DNA of 64,000 nucleotides. Origin: Stieleria varia (GTDB lineage Bacteria; Planctomycetota; Planctomycetia; Pirellulales; Pirellulaceae). The translations under genes were made by a program, and so were the position numbers. Shown in pieces: positions 8,285 to 16,415 of the stretch (position 1 is the first letter of the stretch; each line of letters opens with the position of its first letter). Location: NCBI RefSeq assembly GCF_038443385.1, contig NZ_CP151726.1:8370001-8434000 (forward strand). Reading direction: 5' to 3'. The notes under the pieces were generated by a model. It ran no database searches. It was not told where the DNA came from and saw nothing but the letters and a program-made list of their open reading frames with translations.

Positions 8285-9069
8285 GATCACGGTGACGCCT
8301 GGAACGCGGCGAACAAACTCTTCGATCGCTTTCGCCCAGCGATCTCGGACGCTCAGCGAGGATGCCCGACGAGAGCTCGGATTGGCCATCAACGGACGAA
8401 CCATCTGGGCAGACAGGAACCTGGAAACGGCGAAACACAGGGCGTTTTAGCCACTTCTGCAACGTCCGATAATCACTCTTATGTTGTATTCAGGCTGCGG
8501 AAATCCCCGTATTTGAGCGATTTCCGTGTTTCGCCGTCCCGGAACCCGATGTCGATCAACGCTGACCAAGGCTGAACCACGAGCCCTGCTTCCCCAAGCT
8601 CGACAACACAGCCTCTCGCTCAATGCAACGGCAACCAAACTGCAACGTCAGCCTGGCAATGCGGGGTCGATCATGAGCCAAGCGGTGTCCGCCGCGAACT
8701 GGAGAAGAGACCAACATGCCAGTCGAATTCGCCAGTCAAATTCGCCGTTTGAATTCGATGATCGAGCGCCCCAAAAGAATGAGAGCTGAGCCCTTTCACC
8801 AGCCCTTGAATTCAGCGTCACCACGGCCGCGGAATTGGTCGCCAACGATCGTCCTGGAACCGTCCCAAGACAGCCTCGCATTTTGGCTCTGCTGAACGCC
8901 AGACCGGACGTGATCAACACAGATTGCTCTCCGGAGAATTGCATGATTCCTGCGAACCTCCAACCTCCAAAAGCTTGCGTCGCCCAGCTCAAAGCGCTAC
9001 GATCAACCGATCCCCCCAACCACCCATCCGGGCCGGGGCAAATCTCCCTCTCATCGAAAGACAAAATCA

Positions 9070-9432
9070 ATGGACAACATCGGACCTATCATCGGCGGCG
9101 TGCTCTACCTCGGTTTCATCATCCTGATGATCGCCAGCCTGTGGATCGTTTTTCAGAAAGCAGGAAAGCCGGGGTGGGCGTCAATCATCCCGATCTACAA
9201 CGCGATTGTTCTGATTGAGATTGCCGGGAAACCTCTCTGGTGGATCTTGCTATTGATGATCCCGTTTGTGAACATCATCTTTGGAATCATGCTTTCCATC
9301 GCGATCGCAGAAAACTTCGGCAAGTCCACTGGGTTTGGCATTGGATTGGCTTTCCTCGGATTCATCTTCTTTCCGATCCTGGCATTCAGCGACGCCCGCT
9401 ATCTGGGCGTTCAAAACACTCAGGTGAACTGA
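9070..9432 (+). CDS. Small membrane protein, DUF5684-like
   Basis: A 120-residue inner-membrane protein. It has an N-terminal hydrophobic helix (residues 5-28), the FQKAGKPGWASIIPIYN segment (28-45) typical of the DUF5684/signal-peptidase-like small membrane family, and two further hydrophobic helices (about 55-75 and 86-108). The function of the family is not established. It precedes a zinc-ribbon/membrane protein by 3 bp, so the two are probably co-transcribed. It is the first gene after the long repeat-rich interval, so its promoter should lie close to its start. Confidence 0.75.
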   Translation: MDNIGPIIGGVLYLGFIILMIASLWIVFQKAGKPGWASIIPIYNAIVLIEIAGKPLWWILLLMIPFVNIIFGIMLSIAIAENFGKSTGFGIGLAFLGFIFFPILAFSDARYLGVQNTQVN

Positions 9433-9435
9433 CCA

Positions 9436-9765
9436 TTGAACGACGAACCCTCAAGCGTCAATCCGTTCGCTCCTCCCTCGTTCGACGATTACGAACGCGG
9501 GAGGACAGGATTGCTATCAGAGGACCAACCGGAGCCCACGCCGTGTCCCGCATGCGGCTCCAAAGACTCGCAACCCGCTGCCTATGACAAATGGCACGGT
9601 CGGCGCGGCCCACGAGCATTGCAGGACATGATCTGCCAGTCCTGTGGGGCAAACTTCGATGGCGAAACCGGCGTGGAATACCCACCTCGAAAGAGCCCGA
9701 TGGTGTGGTTCCTGCTTTCTTTGCTAGCGTGTGCGATTTATGTAGCGCTCACGATTTTGCTGTGA
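9436..9765 (+). CDS. Zinc-ribbon protein with C-terminal membrane anchor
   Basis: A 109-residue hypothetical protein starting with TTG three bases after the previous stop. It opens with a proline-rich segment containing NPFAPPS. Two CxxC pairs follow, CPACGS near residue 37 and CQSCGA near 67, as in a zinc ribbon, and one hydrophobic helix ends the protein (about 90-108). It probably sits on the membrane with the ribbon in the cytoplasm. I do not recognise a named family, and the function is unknown. The CvpA gene ends 9 bp away on the opposite strand. Confidence 0.65.
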   Translation: MNDEPSSVNPFAPPSFDDYERGRTGLLSEDQPEPTPCPACGSKDSQPAAYDKWHGRRGPRALQDMICQSCGANFDGETGVEYPPRKSPMVWFLLSLLACAIYVALTILL

Positions 9766-9774
9766 CGCACCGCA

Positions 9775-10485
9775 TCAAAAGTTCAACGTCTGCGGCAATC
9801 CGATCGGTGCTGGATTGGGAGCCGACGAAGGCTGCCCATTGGGTAGTATTCCGGATGCTGAATCGATCCATCCTTCGACCTGTCCGGGCGTGACGTTGGG
9901 CAAACCGGGAAACGATTCTTGAGTTCCGGAAAAAAGCCCCGAATCCGCCCCCATACCGGCACCGGAGCCCGATTCGTGGAACCGCTCGTCAAAACGCTCC
10001 AGGTACGGCCGGATCACTTGATGAATCTCCGGCGGGATGACCGATTCGGTGCGATCAAGTGTCCTCGCTATGAAGTTGCCGCTCTTGCTAGCAACGATCG
10101 ACCTGCGGATACCGTCGCCCATCAGAGTGACAGCAAAGAGTGTCACGAGGGTGCAGTACAGGGCTCCTTTTGCTAGCCCAAAAAGCGCACCGATCTGACG
10201 ATCGAACTCCCGCAACTTCATTCGGTCGATGGAGTTGCTGACCATGCGAAATGCAACCCAAATCACGAGCGAGGTTCCGATGAACAGGATCAGCATCGCC
10301 AGAAAGCGATTCCAGGGTGGCTCGGCTTGGATCGATTGACTCAGGGGCTCGCGGAAACGGTAGGCGACGAAGTAGCTGACCAGGATGGAAGCAATGGACG
10401 CCAACTGCCAAGCAAACCCTTTGACGGCACCGAAGATCCCGGCAGCGACCAAGATGATCAACATCACGATGTCATAGACTTCCAC
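9775..10485 (-). CDS. CvpA family membrane protein
   Basis: A 236-residue integral membrane protein. The start MEVYDIVMLIILVAAGIFG and the following GFAWQLASIASILVSYFVAYRF match the CvpA family, named for colicin V production in E. coli. Members have about four membrane helices in the first 160 residues; hydrophobic stretches lie near 5-22, 27-44, 62-83 and 100-122 here. The C-terminal 70 residues are Gly/Ser/Pro-rich and not conserved. The molecular role of CvpA proteins remains uncertain, with reported links to envelope integrity. It converges with the zinc-ribbon gene, with a 9-bp gap. Confidence 0.82.
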   Translation of the reverse strand: MEVYDIVMLIILVAAGIFGAVKGFAWQLASIASILVSYFVAYRFREPLSQSIQAEPPWNRFLAMLILFIGTSLVIWVAFRMVSNSIDRMKLREFDRQIGALFGLAKGALYCTLVTLFAVTLMGDGIRRSIVASKSGNFIARTLDRTESVIPPEIHQVIRPYLERFDERFHESGSGAGMGADSGLFSGTQESFPGLPNVTPGQVEGWIDSASGILPNGQPSSAPNPAPIGLPQTLNF

Positions 10486-10636
10486 AGTTTCGCGTCCGTT
10501 GCCTGAGTGAGTGCGTTAACGTTTCGGATTCTAGGGAATCCGGCTTCGCGAACGAAGATCGATTTTGTTTTGCTAGCGAAGCGAAGTTGCCGGACTCGTG
10601 TCGACCCGGACGCTCTGAAATGTCTAGTATCGCAGC

Positions 10637-11410
10637 GTGGCAGACTTCAAAACACACATCACCGTCAGCACCGTTGGTGGTATCGCGTACGGATACTGGG
10701 GTGCAGCGACTCAAGGCATGACCGTGGAGAACGGCATGCTGGCCGGTGGCTTGTGCGCCGTCAGTGGAATGCTGCCCGACTTGGACAGCGACGGTGGAAT
10801 TCCGTTGCGTGAGACCAGCATGTTTGCGGCCGCGGTGGTACCGATCTTGATGATCGATCGATTTCGTGATTACGGATTGTCGCGAGAGTCGATGGCCTTG
10901 GCGGCGATGATCATCTACTTGGGAATACGATTCGTCGTGGTCGAATTCTTCAAACGGTTCACGGTGCACCGCGGCATGTGGCACAGCCTGCCTGCTGCCG
11001 CGGCGGCAGGCTTGATCGCCTACTTGTTGATGCCCAGCCAAAGTGAAGCGGTGCGCGCATACAAAAGTTTTGCCGTGGTGTTGGGTTTCATCATCCATTT
11101 GATTTTGGATGAGATATGGGCGGTTGAAGTCGGTGTGGGAAGATTGAGAACAAAGAAATCATTTGGCACGGCATTAAAGTTCTTTGGCCCCAATGCGACG
11201 GCCAATGCGTTCGTCTACTTGATGGTCATCGGTTTGTCATACGCGGCATGGCATGACGATGGGATCTGCAAACGCCTAAAGGAACAAGAACGTTCGTGGA
11301 TCTTTGGTCCGACACAGTACACGGCGCCGGTAGAACCGCCTCCATTCACGATGCCGCAGTTCGCGCAGCCGGCGCCGCCGTATTACGATCCAAACAGTTG
11401 GACGCGGTGA
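10637..11410 (+). CDS. YdjM-like metal-dependent membrane hydrolase
   Basis: A 257-residue membrane protein of the LexA-regulated/YdjM (DUF457) type. Conserved polar groups sit among hydrophobic helices: ADFKTHI at residues 2-8, GMLPDLDSD near 49-57, HRGMWHSLP near 113-121 and HLILDE near 154-159. The His and Asp residues are expected to bind metal at the membrane surface. The C-terminal 40 residues are proline- and aromatic-rich, ending YYDPNSWTR, and are probably unstructured. It diverges from cvpA with 151 bp between them. The physiological substrate is unknown; the homology call is firm, the function is not. Confidence 0.78.
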   Translation: MADFKTHITVSTVGGIAYGYWGAATQGMTVENGMLAGGLCAVSGMLPDLDSDGGIPLRETSMFAAAVVPILMIDRFRDYGLSRESMALAAMIIYLGIRFVVVEFFKRFTVHRGMWHSLPAAAAAGLIAYLLMPSQSEAVRAYKSFAVVLGFIIHLILDEIWAVEVGVGRLRTKKSFGTALKFFGPNATANAFVYLMVIGLSYAAWHDDGICKRLKEQERSWIFGPTQYTAPVEPPPFTMPQFAQPAPPYYDPNSWTR

Positions 11411-11414
11411 CGCT

Positions 11415-11571
11415 CACGTAGAAGCGTCTCTCCGAGACGCTAAGGAGACGGGACTACGCGTTTCATTATCCACGAAGCCGCGTCTCTCCGAGGCTCGGAA
11501 TTCCGCGTCTCGGAGAGACGTGACGACGTGGTTCATTGCGAGTCTCGGAGAGACGCGACTACGTGGTTTGC
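11415..11571. repeat. CGTCTC/GAGACG repeat cluster
   Basis: At least four copies of a short element with core CGTCTC(T)CCGAGACG occur between two convergent genes: two in one orientation (near 11421 and 11474) and two inverted (near 11503 and 11540). Each can form a hairpin alone or pair with another copy. Spacing is irregular and there are no unique spacers, so it is not a CRISPR. Confidence 0.85.
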
Positions 11572-11574
11572 CGA

Positions 11575-12012
11575 CTAGCGTTCCAAGATCAGGGTGACGG
11601 GACCGTCGTTGAGGAGTGACACTTTCATGTCAGCGGCAAAGACTCCTTTTTGGACACCAATCCCCTGCCCTGCCAGCAGATCCGCGTAATGCAAATAGAG
11701 TTCGTTGGCGATCTCCGGATGTGCAGCACCGGTGAACGCGGGTCGGCGTCCTTTCCGGCAATCTCCCAGAAGCGTGAATTGGCTGACGACCAGGACCTCT
11801 CCGCCTGTGTCCAGGATGCTACGGTTCATCTTTCCCTGATCGTCTTCAAAGATTCTCAGTTGGGCGGTTTTCTCTGCCATCCACCGCACTTGGTCTGCCG
11901 TGTCACCTTCGGCGATGCCGACCAACGCCAGCAACCCTGGTCCGATTTGGCCGACGCACGTCCCGTCGACGGTAACGCTCGCCTGAGTCACTCGCTGCAA
12001 AACGACTTTCAA
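11575..12012 (-). CDS. dtd: D-aminoacyl-tRNA deacylase
   Basis: Cytoplasmic homodimeric enzyme that removes D-amino acids (and glycine mischarged on tRNA-Ala) from tRNA, protecting translation. The 145-residue protein is of normal length. It starts MKVVLQRVTQASVTVDG, the conserved N-terminus. The two active-site motifs are SQFTLLGD near residues 77-84 and NDGPVTL near 134-140, where the family's Gly-cisPro pair is present. The gene converges with the YdjM-like gene across a repeat cluster whose last copy ends 4 bp before this stop codon. Confidence 0.95.
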   Translation of the reverse strand: MKVVLQRVTQASVTVDGTCVGQIGPGLLALVGIAEGDTADQVRWMAEKTAQLRIFEDDQGKMNRSILDTGGEVLVVSQFTLLGDCRKGRRPAFTGAAHPEIANELYLHYADLLAGQGIGVQKGVFAADMKVSLLNDGPVTLILER

Positions 12013-12141
12013 GGTGAGATCCTTTCGTAAAATGGGAACGACCCTTGTGGGCTTTCCTCACAGAGGTCGCGAACCAGTAGAATGATAGTCACGTTTCGCG
12101 CCCCGCAAGCATTCGTTACTCGAAACCGCAACCGACTCGCC

Positions 12142-13062
12142 ATGCCGTATTTGTTCACCTGCCCCCATTGTCAAACGAAAACGCAAGTTGACGATCGGTA
12201 CAGCGGTCACAAGGGCCAATGTGCGACATGCGGTGGCGACATCACAGTCCCGTATTTCACTGACGCGGGGGCGGTTCAAGCGAGCGCCACAAGGTCCGCC
12301 ACAGCAAAGAGAAACAAATCGACCGGCTTGTTCGTGGCCGCAGGCTTGGCGGTGGTGATCTTGGCATGCATTGTTTTTGCGGCGATCCGCTACGGCGGCC
12401 AAACGGTCGCGGCGCTCACGGAAAATCGACTGCGATCAGCATCGATGAAAAACCTGCAAGAGATCGCAACGGCATTGAACGCGTACGCAGACGAATTCGG
12501 CACTTATCCGCCCGCCTACACAACGAGCGCCAACGGCACTCCCCTGCACTCTTGGCGTGTCCTCATCCTGCCGTATTTGGATGAAGTTGAGCTGTATGAC
12601 CAATTCGATCTCAGTAAACCGTGGAGTGACGAAGCCAACATGTCGGTTGCATATCAGATGCCCGGTGTTTACGAGCATCCTGATACCAACGCGGTCGGCT
12701 ACTCAATGGTGCCCGCGTACTATTACTTGACCGGCCCAGGCACATTGTTTCCCAAAGGAAAACCGCTTGGCCCCGAAGACGTGAAGGACAACGGTTCACA
12801 AACGATCCTGGTGATCGAAGGACGACCGACGATCAGCTCTGGAATGTGGACAGAGCCGGTCGACATGGATTACGGCAAGATGCAGGGACTGGTTGGGGGT
12901 GCCGTCGGTATTGAACCAGGCGGATGGATACCCGGTGGAGTTGCGATGGCGACCGTCGATGGACGTGCACACTTTCTGCCCATCGGGACGCCCGCGTCAA
13001 CGTTCAATGCACTGGTGACCCCGGCCGGCAATGAGCCGCTTGCCGACGACACCTTGGACTGA
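12142..13062 (+). CDS. Zinc-ribbon DUF1559-type membrane protein
   Basis: A 306-residue protein of a planctomycete-expanded family. The start at 12142 places a zinc ribbon at the N-terminus (C7-x2-C10 and C27-x2-C30). An Ala/Lys/Ser linker leads to one membrane helix near 59-82. The C-terminal part resembles DUF1559: NLQEIATALNAYADEFGTYPPA near 105-126, a conserved HSWRVLILPYLDEVELYDQFD near 137-157, and the terminal segment with AMATVDGRAHFLP. Most DUF1559 proteins begin with a pilin-like leader; here a ribbon and an internal helix replace it. The upstream in-frame ATG at 12082 is not favoured because the extra residues have no family match. It ends 19 bp from convergent argG. Confidence 0.75.
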   Translation: MPYLFTCPHCQTKTQVDDRYSGHKGQCATCGGDITVPYFTDAGAVQASATRSATAKRNKSTGLFVAAGLAVVILACIVFAAIRYGGQTVAALTENRLRSASMKNLQEIATALNAYADEFGTYPPAYTTSANGTPLHSWRVLILPYLDEVELYDQFDLSKPWSDEANMSVAYQMPGVYEHPDTNAVGYSMVPAYYYLTGPGTLFPKGKPLGPEDVKDNGSQTILVIEGRPTISSGMWTEPVDMDYGKMQGLVGGAVGIEPGGWIPGGVAMATVDGRAHFLPIGTPASTFNALVTPAGNEPLADDTLD

Positions 13063-13081
13063 TGCGATACGGATGCTCGGA

Positions 13082-14302
13082 TCAGAACTTGCGTGGGGTC
13101 ACGATTCCTTGGACGCGGCTGGGCAAGCCTTGAATACGCAAGAAACCTTCGGCGTCGTCTTGGTTGTACGACCCGCCGCCTTCCATCGTTGCGATCTCGG
13201 CGTCGTAGAGGCTGTTCGGGCTGGTGCGGGAATCGACCATGACGTTGCCCTTGTAAAGTTTCAGCGTCACGCTGCCGGTCACCGTCTTTTGTGCTTGGCG
13301 GATAAAGGCCATTAAGGAATCCATTTTGGGCGTGTACCAGAATCCGTAGTAAACCATCTCGGCGACTTCGGGGGCCAAACGATCACGCAAGTGCATCAGG
13401 TCGCGGTCCATGGTCAGTTGTTCCACATACATCAACGCGTCGTACAGGACGGTCATTCCAGGTGACTCGTACACGCCGCGGCTCTTCATGCCGACGAAGC
13501 GGTTCTCGACCATGTCGATTCGGCCGACGCCGTTGCGTCCGGCGATGGCGTTGAGTTGCTCGACCATCTCCAAGGCGCTGACCTTATTGCCATTGAGCGC
13601 GACCGGCACACCGGATTCGAAATCAATGGTCACCGACTCGGGCGTATCGGGTGCTTCTTGAGGACTGACACCCATGCCAAAGTCGACCAGTTCGACGCCG
13701 TTGACGTTGAGGTCTTCCAGATCCCCGGCTTCGTAGCTGATATGCAACACATTCTCGTCGCTGCTGTACGGCTTGGCCGTGGACGCTTTGACGGGAATGT
13801 TTTTTTCATTGCAGTAGGCGATCAACTCGGTGCGTCCCGGGAACGCTTCGCGGAATGCTTTGATGCGCCAGGGAGCGATCATCTCGACTTTGGGATTGAG
13901 CGCTTCGGCGGCCAACTGGAATCGGCACTGGTCGTTGCCCTTGCCGGTCGCGCCGTGCGCGTAGGCGGTCGCGCCGACTTCACGGGCGACTTCCAAACAG
14001 ACCTTGCTGATCAACGGGCGGGCGATCGACGTGCCCAGCAGATAGATCTGTTCATACTTGGCTTGCCACGCCAGTACGGGAAAGGCAAAGTCGCGACAGA
14101 GTTCTTCGCGGACGTCGATCAACCGGGCGGACGCGGCACCACCGTCGCGAGCCTTTTTCATGATCGCCTCACGGTCTTCGCAAGGCTGACCCAAGTCGAC
14201 GTAGACAGCGTGCACCTCGTAGCCTTGATCCTGCAGCCATCCCAGAATGACCGAAGTATCGAGACCGCCGGAGTAAGCCAGAACGCAACTTTTTTTGGAC
14301 AT
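13082..14302 (-). CDS. argG: Argininosuccinate synthase
   Basis: Joins citrulline and aspartate with ATP to form argininosuccinate in arginine biosynthesis. The 406-residue protein begins MSKKSCVLAYSGGLDTSVIL, with the PP-loop ATP site SGGLDTS near residue 11. GATGKGNDQCRFQ lies near 117-129 and binds aspartate/citrulline. Length is typical of the class. The second conserved half includes KSRGVYESPG near 274. No other arginine gene is adjacent; upstream is the divergent larB. The gene lies on the minus strand and converges with the DUF1559 gene. Confidence 0.97.
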   Translation of the reverse strand: MSKKSCVLAYSGGLDTSVILGWLQDQGYEVHAVYVDLGQPCEDREAIMKKARDGGAASARLIDVREELCRDFAFPVLAWQAKYEQIYLLGTSIARPLISKVCLEVAREVGATAYAHGATGKGNDQCRFQLAAEALNPKVEMIAPWRIKAFREAFPGRTELIAYCNEKNIPVKASTAKPYSSDENVLHISYEAGDLEDLNVNGVELVDFGMGVSPQEAPDTPESVTIDFESGVPVALNGNKVSALEMVEQLNAIAGRNGVGRIDMVENRFVGMKSRGVYESPGMTVLYDALMYVEQLTMDRDLMHLRDRLAPEVAEMVYYGFWYTPKMDSLMAFIRQAQKTVTGSVTLKLYKGNVMVDSRTSPNSLYDAEIATMEGGGSYNQDDAEGFLRIQGLPSRVQGIVTPRKF

Positions 14303-14423
14303 GGAGATGCCTGATGGGAACGCGAAACGCTAGGTTGGAGAATTGTGCGGCACGATCCGCAACTGTATCTAAACCAGATTGAAATTCCGAACCCGGTTTC
14401 CCGCAACCGCCCTCTGTGCTGGA

Positions 14424-15434
14424 ATGTTTCGAATTGTGACCAAAACCCCGCCGGACACTGTTGTGACATCGCCTGCTGACCCACCCCGAACCGACGACCC
14501 GGCATTGGTCTTGGGACGAGTAGCCGCGGGACAAATGTCGGTGGCCGACGCACTCCGTCGGCTGGGAATCGACTCAACGGGCGATGCGGGGACGCGCGAT
14601 GCAGCAATCGGCGATTCAGCAATCGGCGATTCAGCGACCGGCGATTCAGCGACCGGCGATTCAGCGACACGGCAATTGGAGAACGCGACAGTGGATTTGG
14701 GGCGTTCGTCCCGCTGTGGGTTTGCCGAAGTGATTTATGGTGAAGGCAAATCGGCGGACTTGATCATCCGTATCATCTCGGCTCAGCAGACCGCCGGGCA
14801 AAGCTCACTGGTGACGCGAATCGACCCCGACACGGCGACCGAAGTCCTGCGGAGTGTTCCCACGGCAGGAGCCGAAGAAGTCTTGGCCCGACACAATCCC
14901 ACCGCGCGAACCCTGAGCGTGGGTGTCGCCACGGCGAATCGGCCCATCCCACTGAACGCGACACCACTGAGCGAGACATCATTGGATGCAGACGGAGTCT
15001 CTGCCCTGCCCCGTCACGTTGCCGTGGTCACAGCGGGCAGCACGGACGCGCCGGTGGCCGAAGAGGCGATGGAGACCTTGCACTGGATGGGAGTTCCATT
15101 TTCATTGATCACGGACATCGGAGTTGCCGGTCCACAGCGATTACTGCAAGCCGTTCCCAGACTGCGTGCCGCGTCGGCGATCATCGTGATCGCGGGCATG
15201 GAGGGAGCTTTGCCGGCGGCGATCGGAGGACACGTTCGATGCGTTGTGTTTGCGGTGCCCACCAGTGTCGGTTACGGGGCGACGTTGGGCGGGTTGACTC
15301 CGATGCTGGGAATGCTCAGCTCGTGCGCGTCCAATGTCGCCGTGGTGAACATTGATGCGGGGTTCAAAGCCGCTTATCTTGCCGGCATCACTTGGCAACA
15401 ACTCAACGCCGCCGCCGAGGAGTCCAAATCGTGA
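14424..15434 (+). CDS. larB: LarB-like pyridinium carboxylase with repeat-containing linker
   Basis: LarB carboxylates and hydrolyses nicotinic acid adenine dinucleotide, the first step toward the nickel-pincer cofactor of lactate racemase-type enzymes. The 336-residue protein has the PurE-like C-terminal half: AVVTAGSTDAPVAEEAMETL near 197, DIGVAGPQRLL near 232, GMEGALPAAIGGHV near 257 and PTSVGYGATLGGL near 277. The N-terminal GFAEVIYGEGKS segment (near 98) also fits LarB. Residues about 61-80 are a five-residue repeat, absent from typical LarB. An upstream TTG (14379) is possible; the ATG at 14424 is preferred. No larC or larE is visible in the window, so cofactor synthesis must rely on genes elsewhere. 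The stop overlaps the nnrD start. Confidence 0.82.
   Translation: MFRIVTKTPPDTVVTSPADPPRTDDPALVLGRVAAGQMSVADALRRLGIDSTGDAGTRDAAIGDSAIGDSATGDSATGDSATRQLENATVDLGRSSRCGFAEVIYGEGKSADLIIRIISAQQTAGQSSLVTRIDPDTATEVLRSVPTAGAEEVLARHNPTARTLSVGVATANRPIPLNATPLSETSLDADGVSALPRHVAVVTAGSTDAPVAEEAMETLHWMGVPFSLITDIGVAGPQRLLQAVPRLRAASAIIVIAGMEGALPAAIGGHVRCVVFAVPTSVGYGATLGGLTPMLGMLSSCASNVAVVNIDAGFKAAYLAGITWQQLNAAAEESKS
14604..14663 (+). repeat. 15-bp tandem repeat inside larB
   Basis: Four consecutive 15-bp units of the form GC(A/G)A(T/C)CGGCGATTCA, at 14604, 14619, 14634 and 14649, encode a five-residue GDSA(I/T) repeat. A degenerate copy precedes and a truncated one follows. The unit length keeps frame, so copy-number change would lengthen or shorten the linker without breaking the gene. 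Confidence 0.93.
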
Positions 15435-16333
15435 ACAGCCGCCCTCCCCTGCTCTTTCCAAGCCGTGACACCGACAGCCACAAGGGAGACTTTGGACGTG
15501 TGGTCTTGATCGGCGGCAGTCGTGGCATGGCGGGCTCGATTTCACTGTCAAGCATTGCGGCGCTCAAAACCGGTTCGGGGCTCGTCACCGCATTGGTACC
15601 CGATCGCTGTTTGGAAACGGTGGCGTCCTTTCATCCGGGCGTGATGACCGTGCCGCTTGCTGACACACCGCAAGGACGATTCGACGTGCTCGATGAGTGC
15701 CATGAGGTGAACAAACACTTGCAGCGTGCCGATGCGATCGGAATCGGACCTGGCATGACCACCGGGGCCGGATCCGTTGGATTGGTTTGCCGCGTGCTGC
15801 AGCAAACATCGATTCCCCGTGTTCTCGACGCGGACGCGATCAATATTCTGGCGGAGCATGGGTGGTTGAACTCGGACTCACCGGCAGTCCCGATCAATGG
15901 CCCGATCAATGGCCCGATCGTTTTGACGCCGCATCCTGGAGAGCTGTCGCGATTGACGGGGGTGCCTGCCGGGGAGCGGAAAAAGCAGATCGATGCCGCG
16001 GCGGGACTGGCACAGCGACACGGAATCGTCGTGGTCGTCAAAGGCGGCCCGACGGTGGTGGTGGGATTTGACAGCGCGACTGCGCAGCCGCTGCGTTGGA
16101 CCAACGACACGGGAAACCCCGGCATGGCGACCGCGGGCAGCGGCGACGTGCTGACCGGCGTGATCACATCGCTGCTCGGGCAGGGGCTCTCTGCGTGGGA
16201 TGCGTCCCGACTGGGCGTCTGGGTACACGGACGAGCAGGCGATCGGGCCGCTGATTCGATCGGTAGCTCAGGCATGACGTGCTGGGAGATTTTGACCGCC
16301 CTGCCCTGCTCTGCCCAGGATGCGACCGTCTGA
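15431..16333 (+). CDS. nnrD: ADP-dependent NAD(P)H-hydrate dehydratase
   Basis: Repairs NADHX and NADPHX, damaged hydrated forms of the cofactors, using ADP. The GTG at 15431 overlaps the larB TGA in a GTGA arrangement and gives a protein of 300 residues, the normal length for the stand-alone dehydratase domain. Motifs are HKGDFGRVVLIGGSRGMAGS near 17-36, GIGPGM near 107 and the phosphate-binding NDTGNPGMATAGSGDVLTG near 222-240. There is no fused epimerase domain (nnrE). An earlier start at 15392 would overlap larB by 43 bp and is not favoured. A 12-bp direct repeat near 15893-15925 encodes a doubled INGP. Confidence 0.92.
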   Translation: MNSRPPLLFPSRDTDSHKGDFGRVVLIGGSRGMAGSISLSSIAALKTGSGLVTALVPDRCLETVASFHPGVMTVPLADTPQGRFDVLDECHEVNKHLQRADAIGIGPGMTTGAGSVGLVCRVLQQTSIPRVLDADAINILAEHGWLNSDSPAVPINGPINGPIVLTPHPGELSRLTGVPAGERKKQIDAAAGLAQRHGIVVVVKGGPTVVVGFDSATAQPLRWTNDTGNPGMATAGSGDVLTGVITSLLGQGLSAWDASRLGVWVHGRAGDRAADSIGSSGMTCWEILTALPCSAQDATV

Positions 16334-16415
16334 CAGGTTCCCAAGACGCTTGATTTGAATCATCATAACGGGCATTCAGCGTCATCCTCATTTTACCTTT
16401 GCAGTCTGGATTTCA

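Larger units (their letters stand above)
7533..9069. other. Gene-free, repeat-dense interval
   Basis: About 1.5 kb without a convincing gene. Open frames exist on both strands but are built from palindromes, have odd composition and match no family I recognise. The interval holds at least three inverted-repeat families (7664-7730, 7880-7953, 8214-8284), a short direct repeat around GAATTCG at 8720-8760, and a minus-strand stretch near 8290-8390 that faintly resembles the N-terminus of small transposase helper proteins. It may be a decayed mobile-element site or a repeat hot spot. Confidence 0.7.

Noticed and set aside
7745-8404. A 219-codon minus-strand open frame in the repeat island
   Set aside because: It is read through three palindrome families, has skewed Arg/Ser composition and no consistent family match beyond a weak helper-like segment.
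11415-11571. Possible CRISPR array of GAGACG units
   Set aside because: Copies occur in both orientations, gaps are uneven and there are no unique spacers or cas genes.
13556-14314. A 252-codon + strand frame opposite argG
   Set aside because: Antisense to a textbook argininosuccinate synthase; no own motif.
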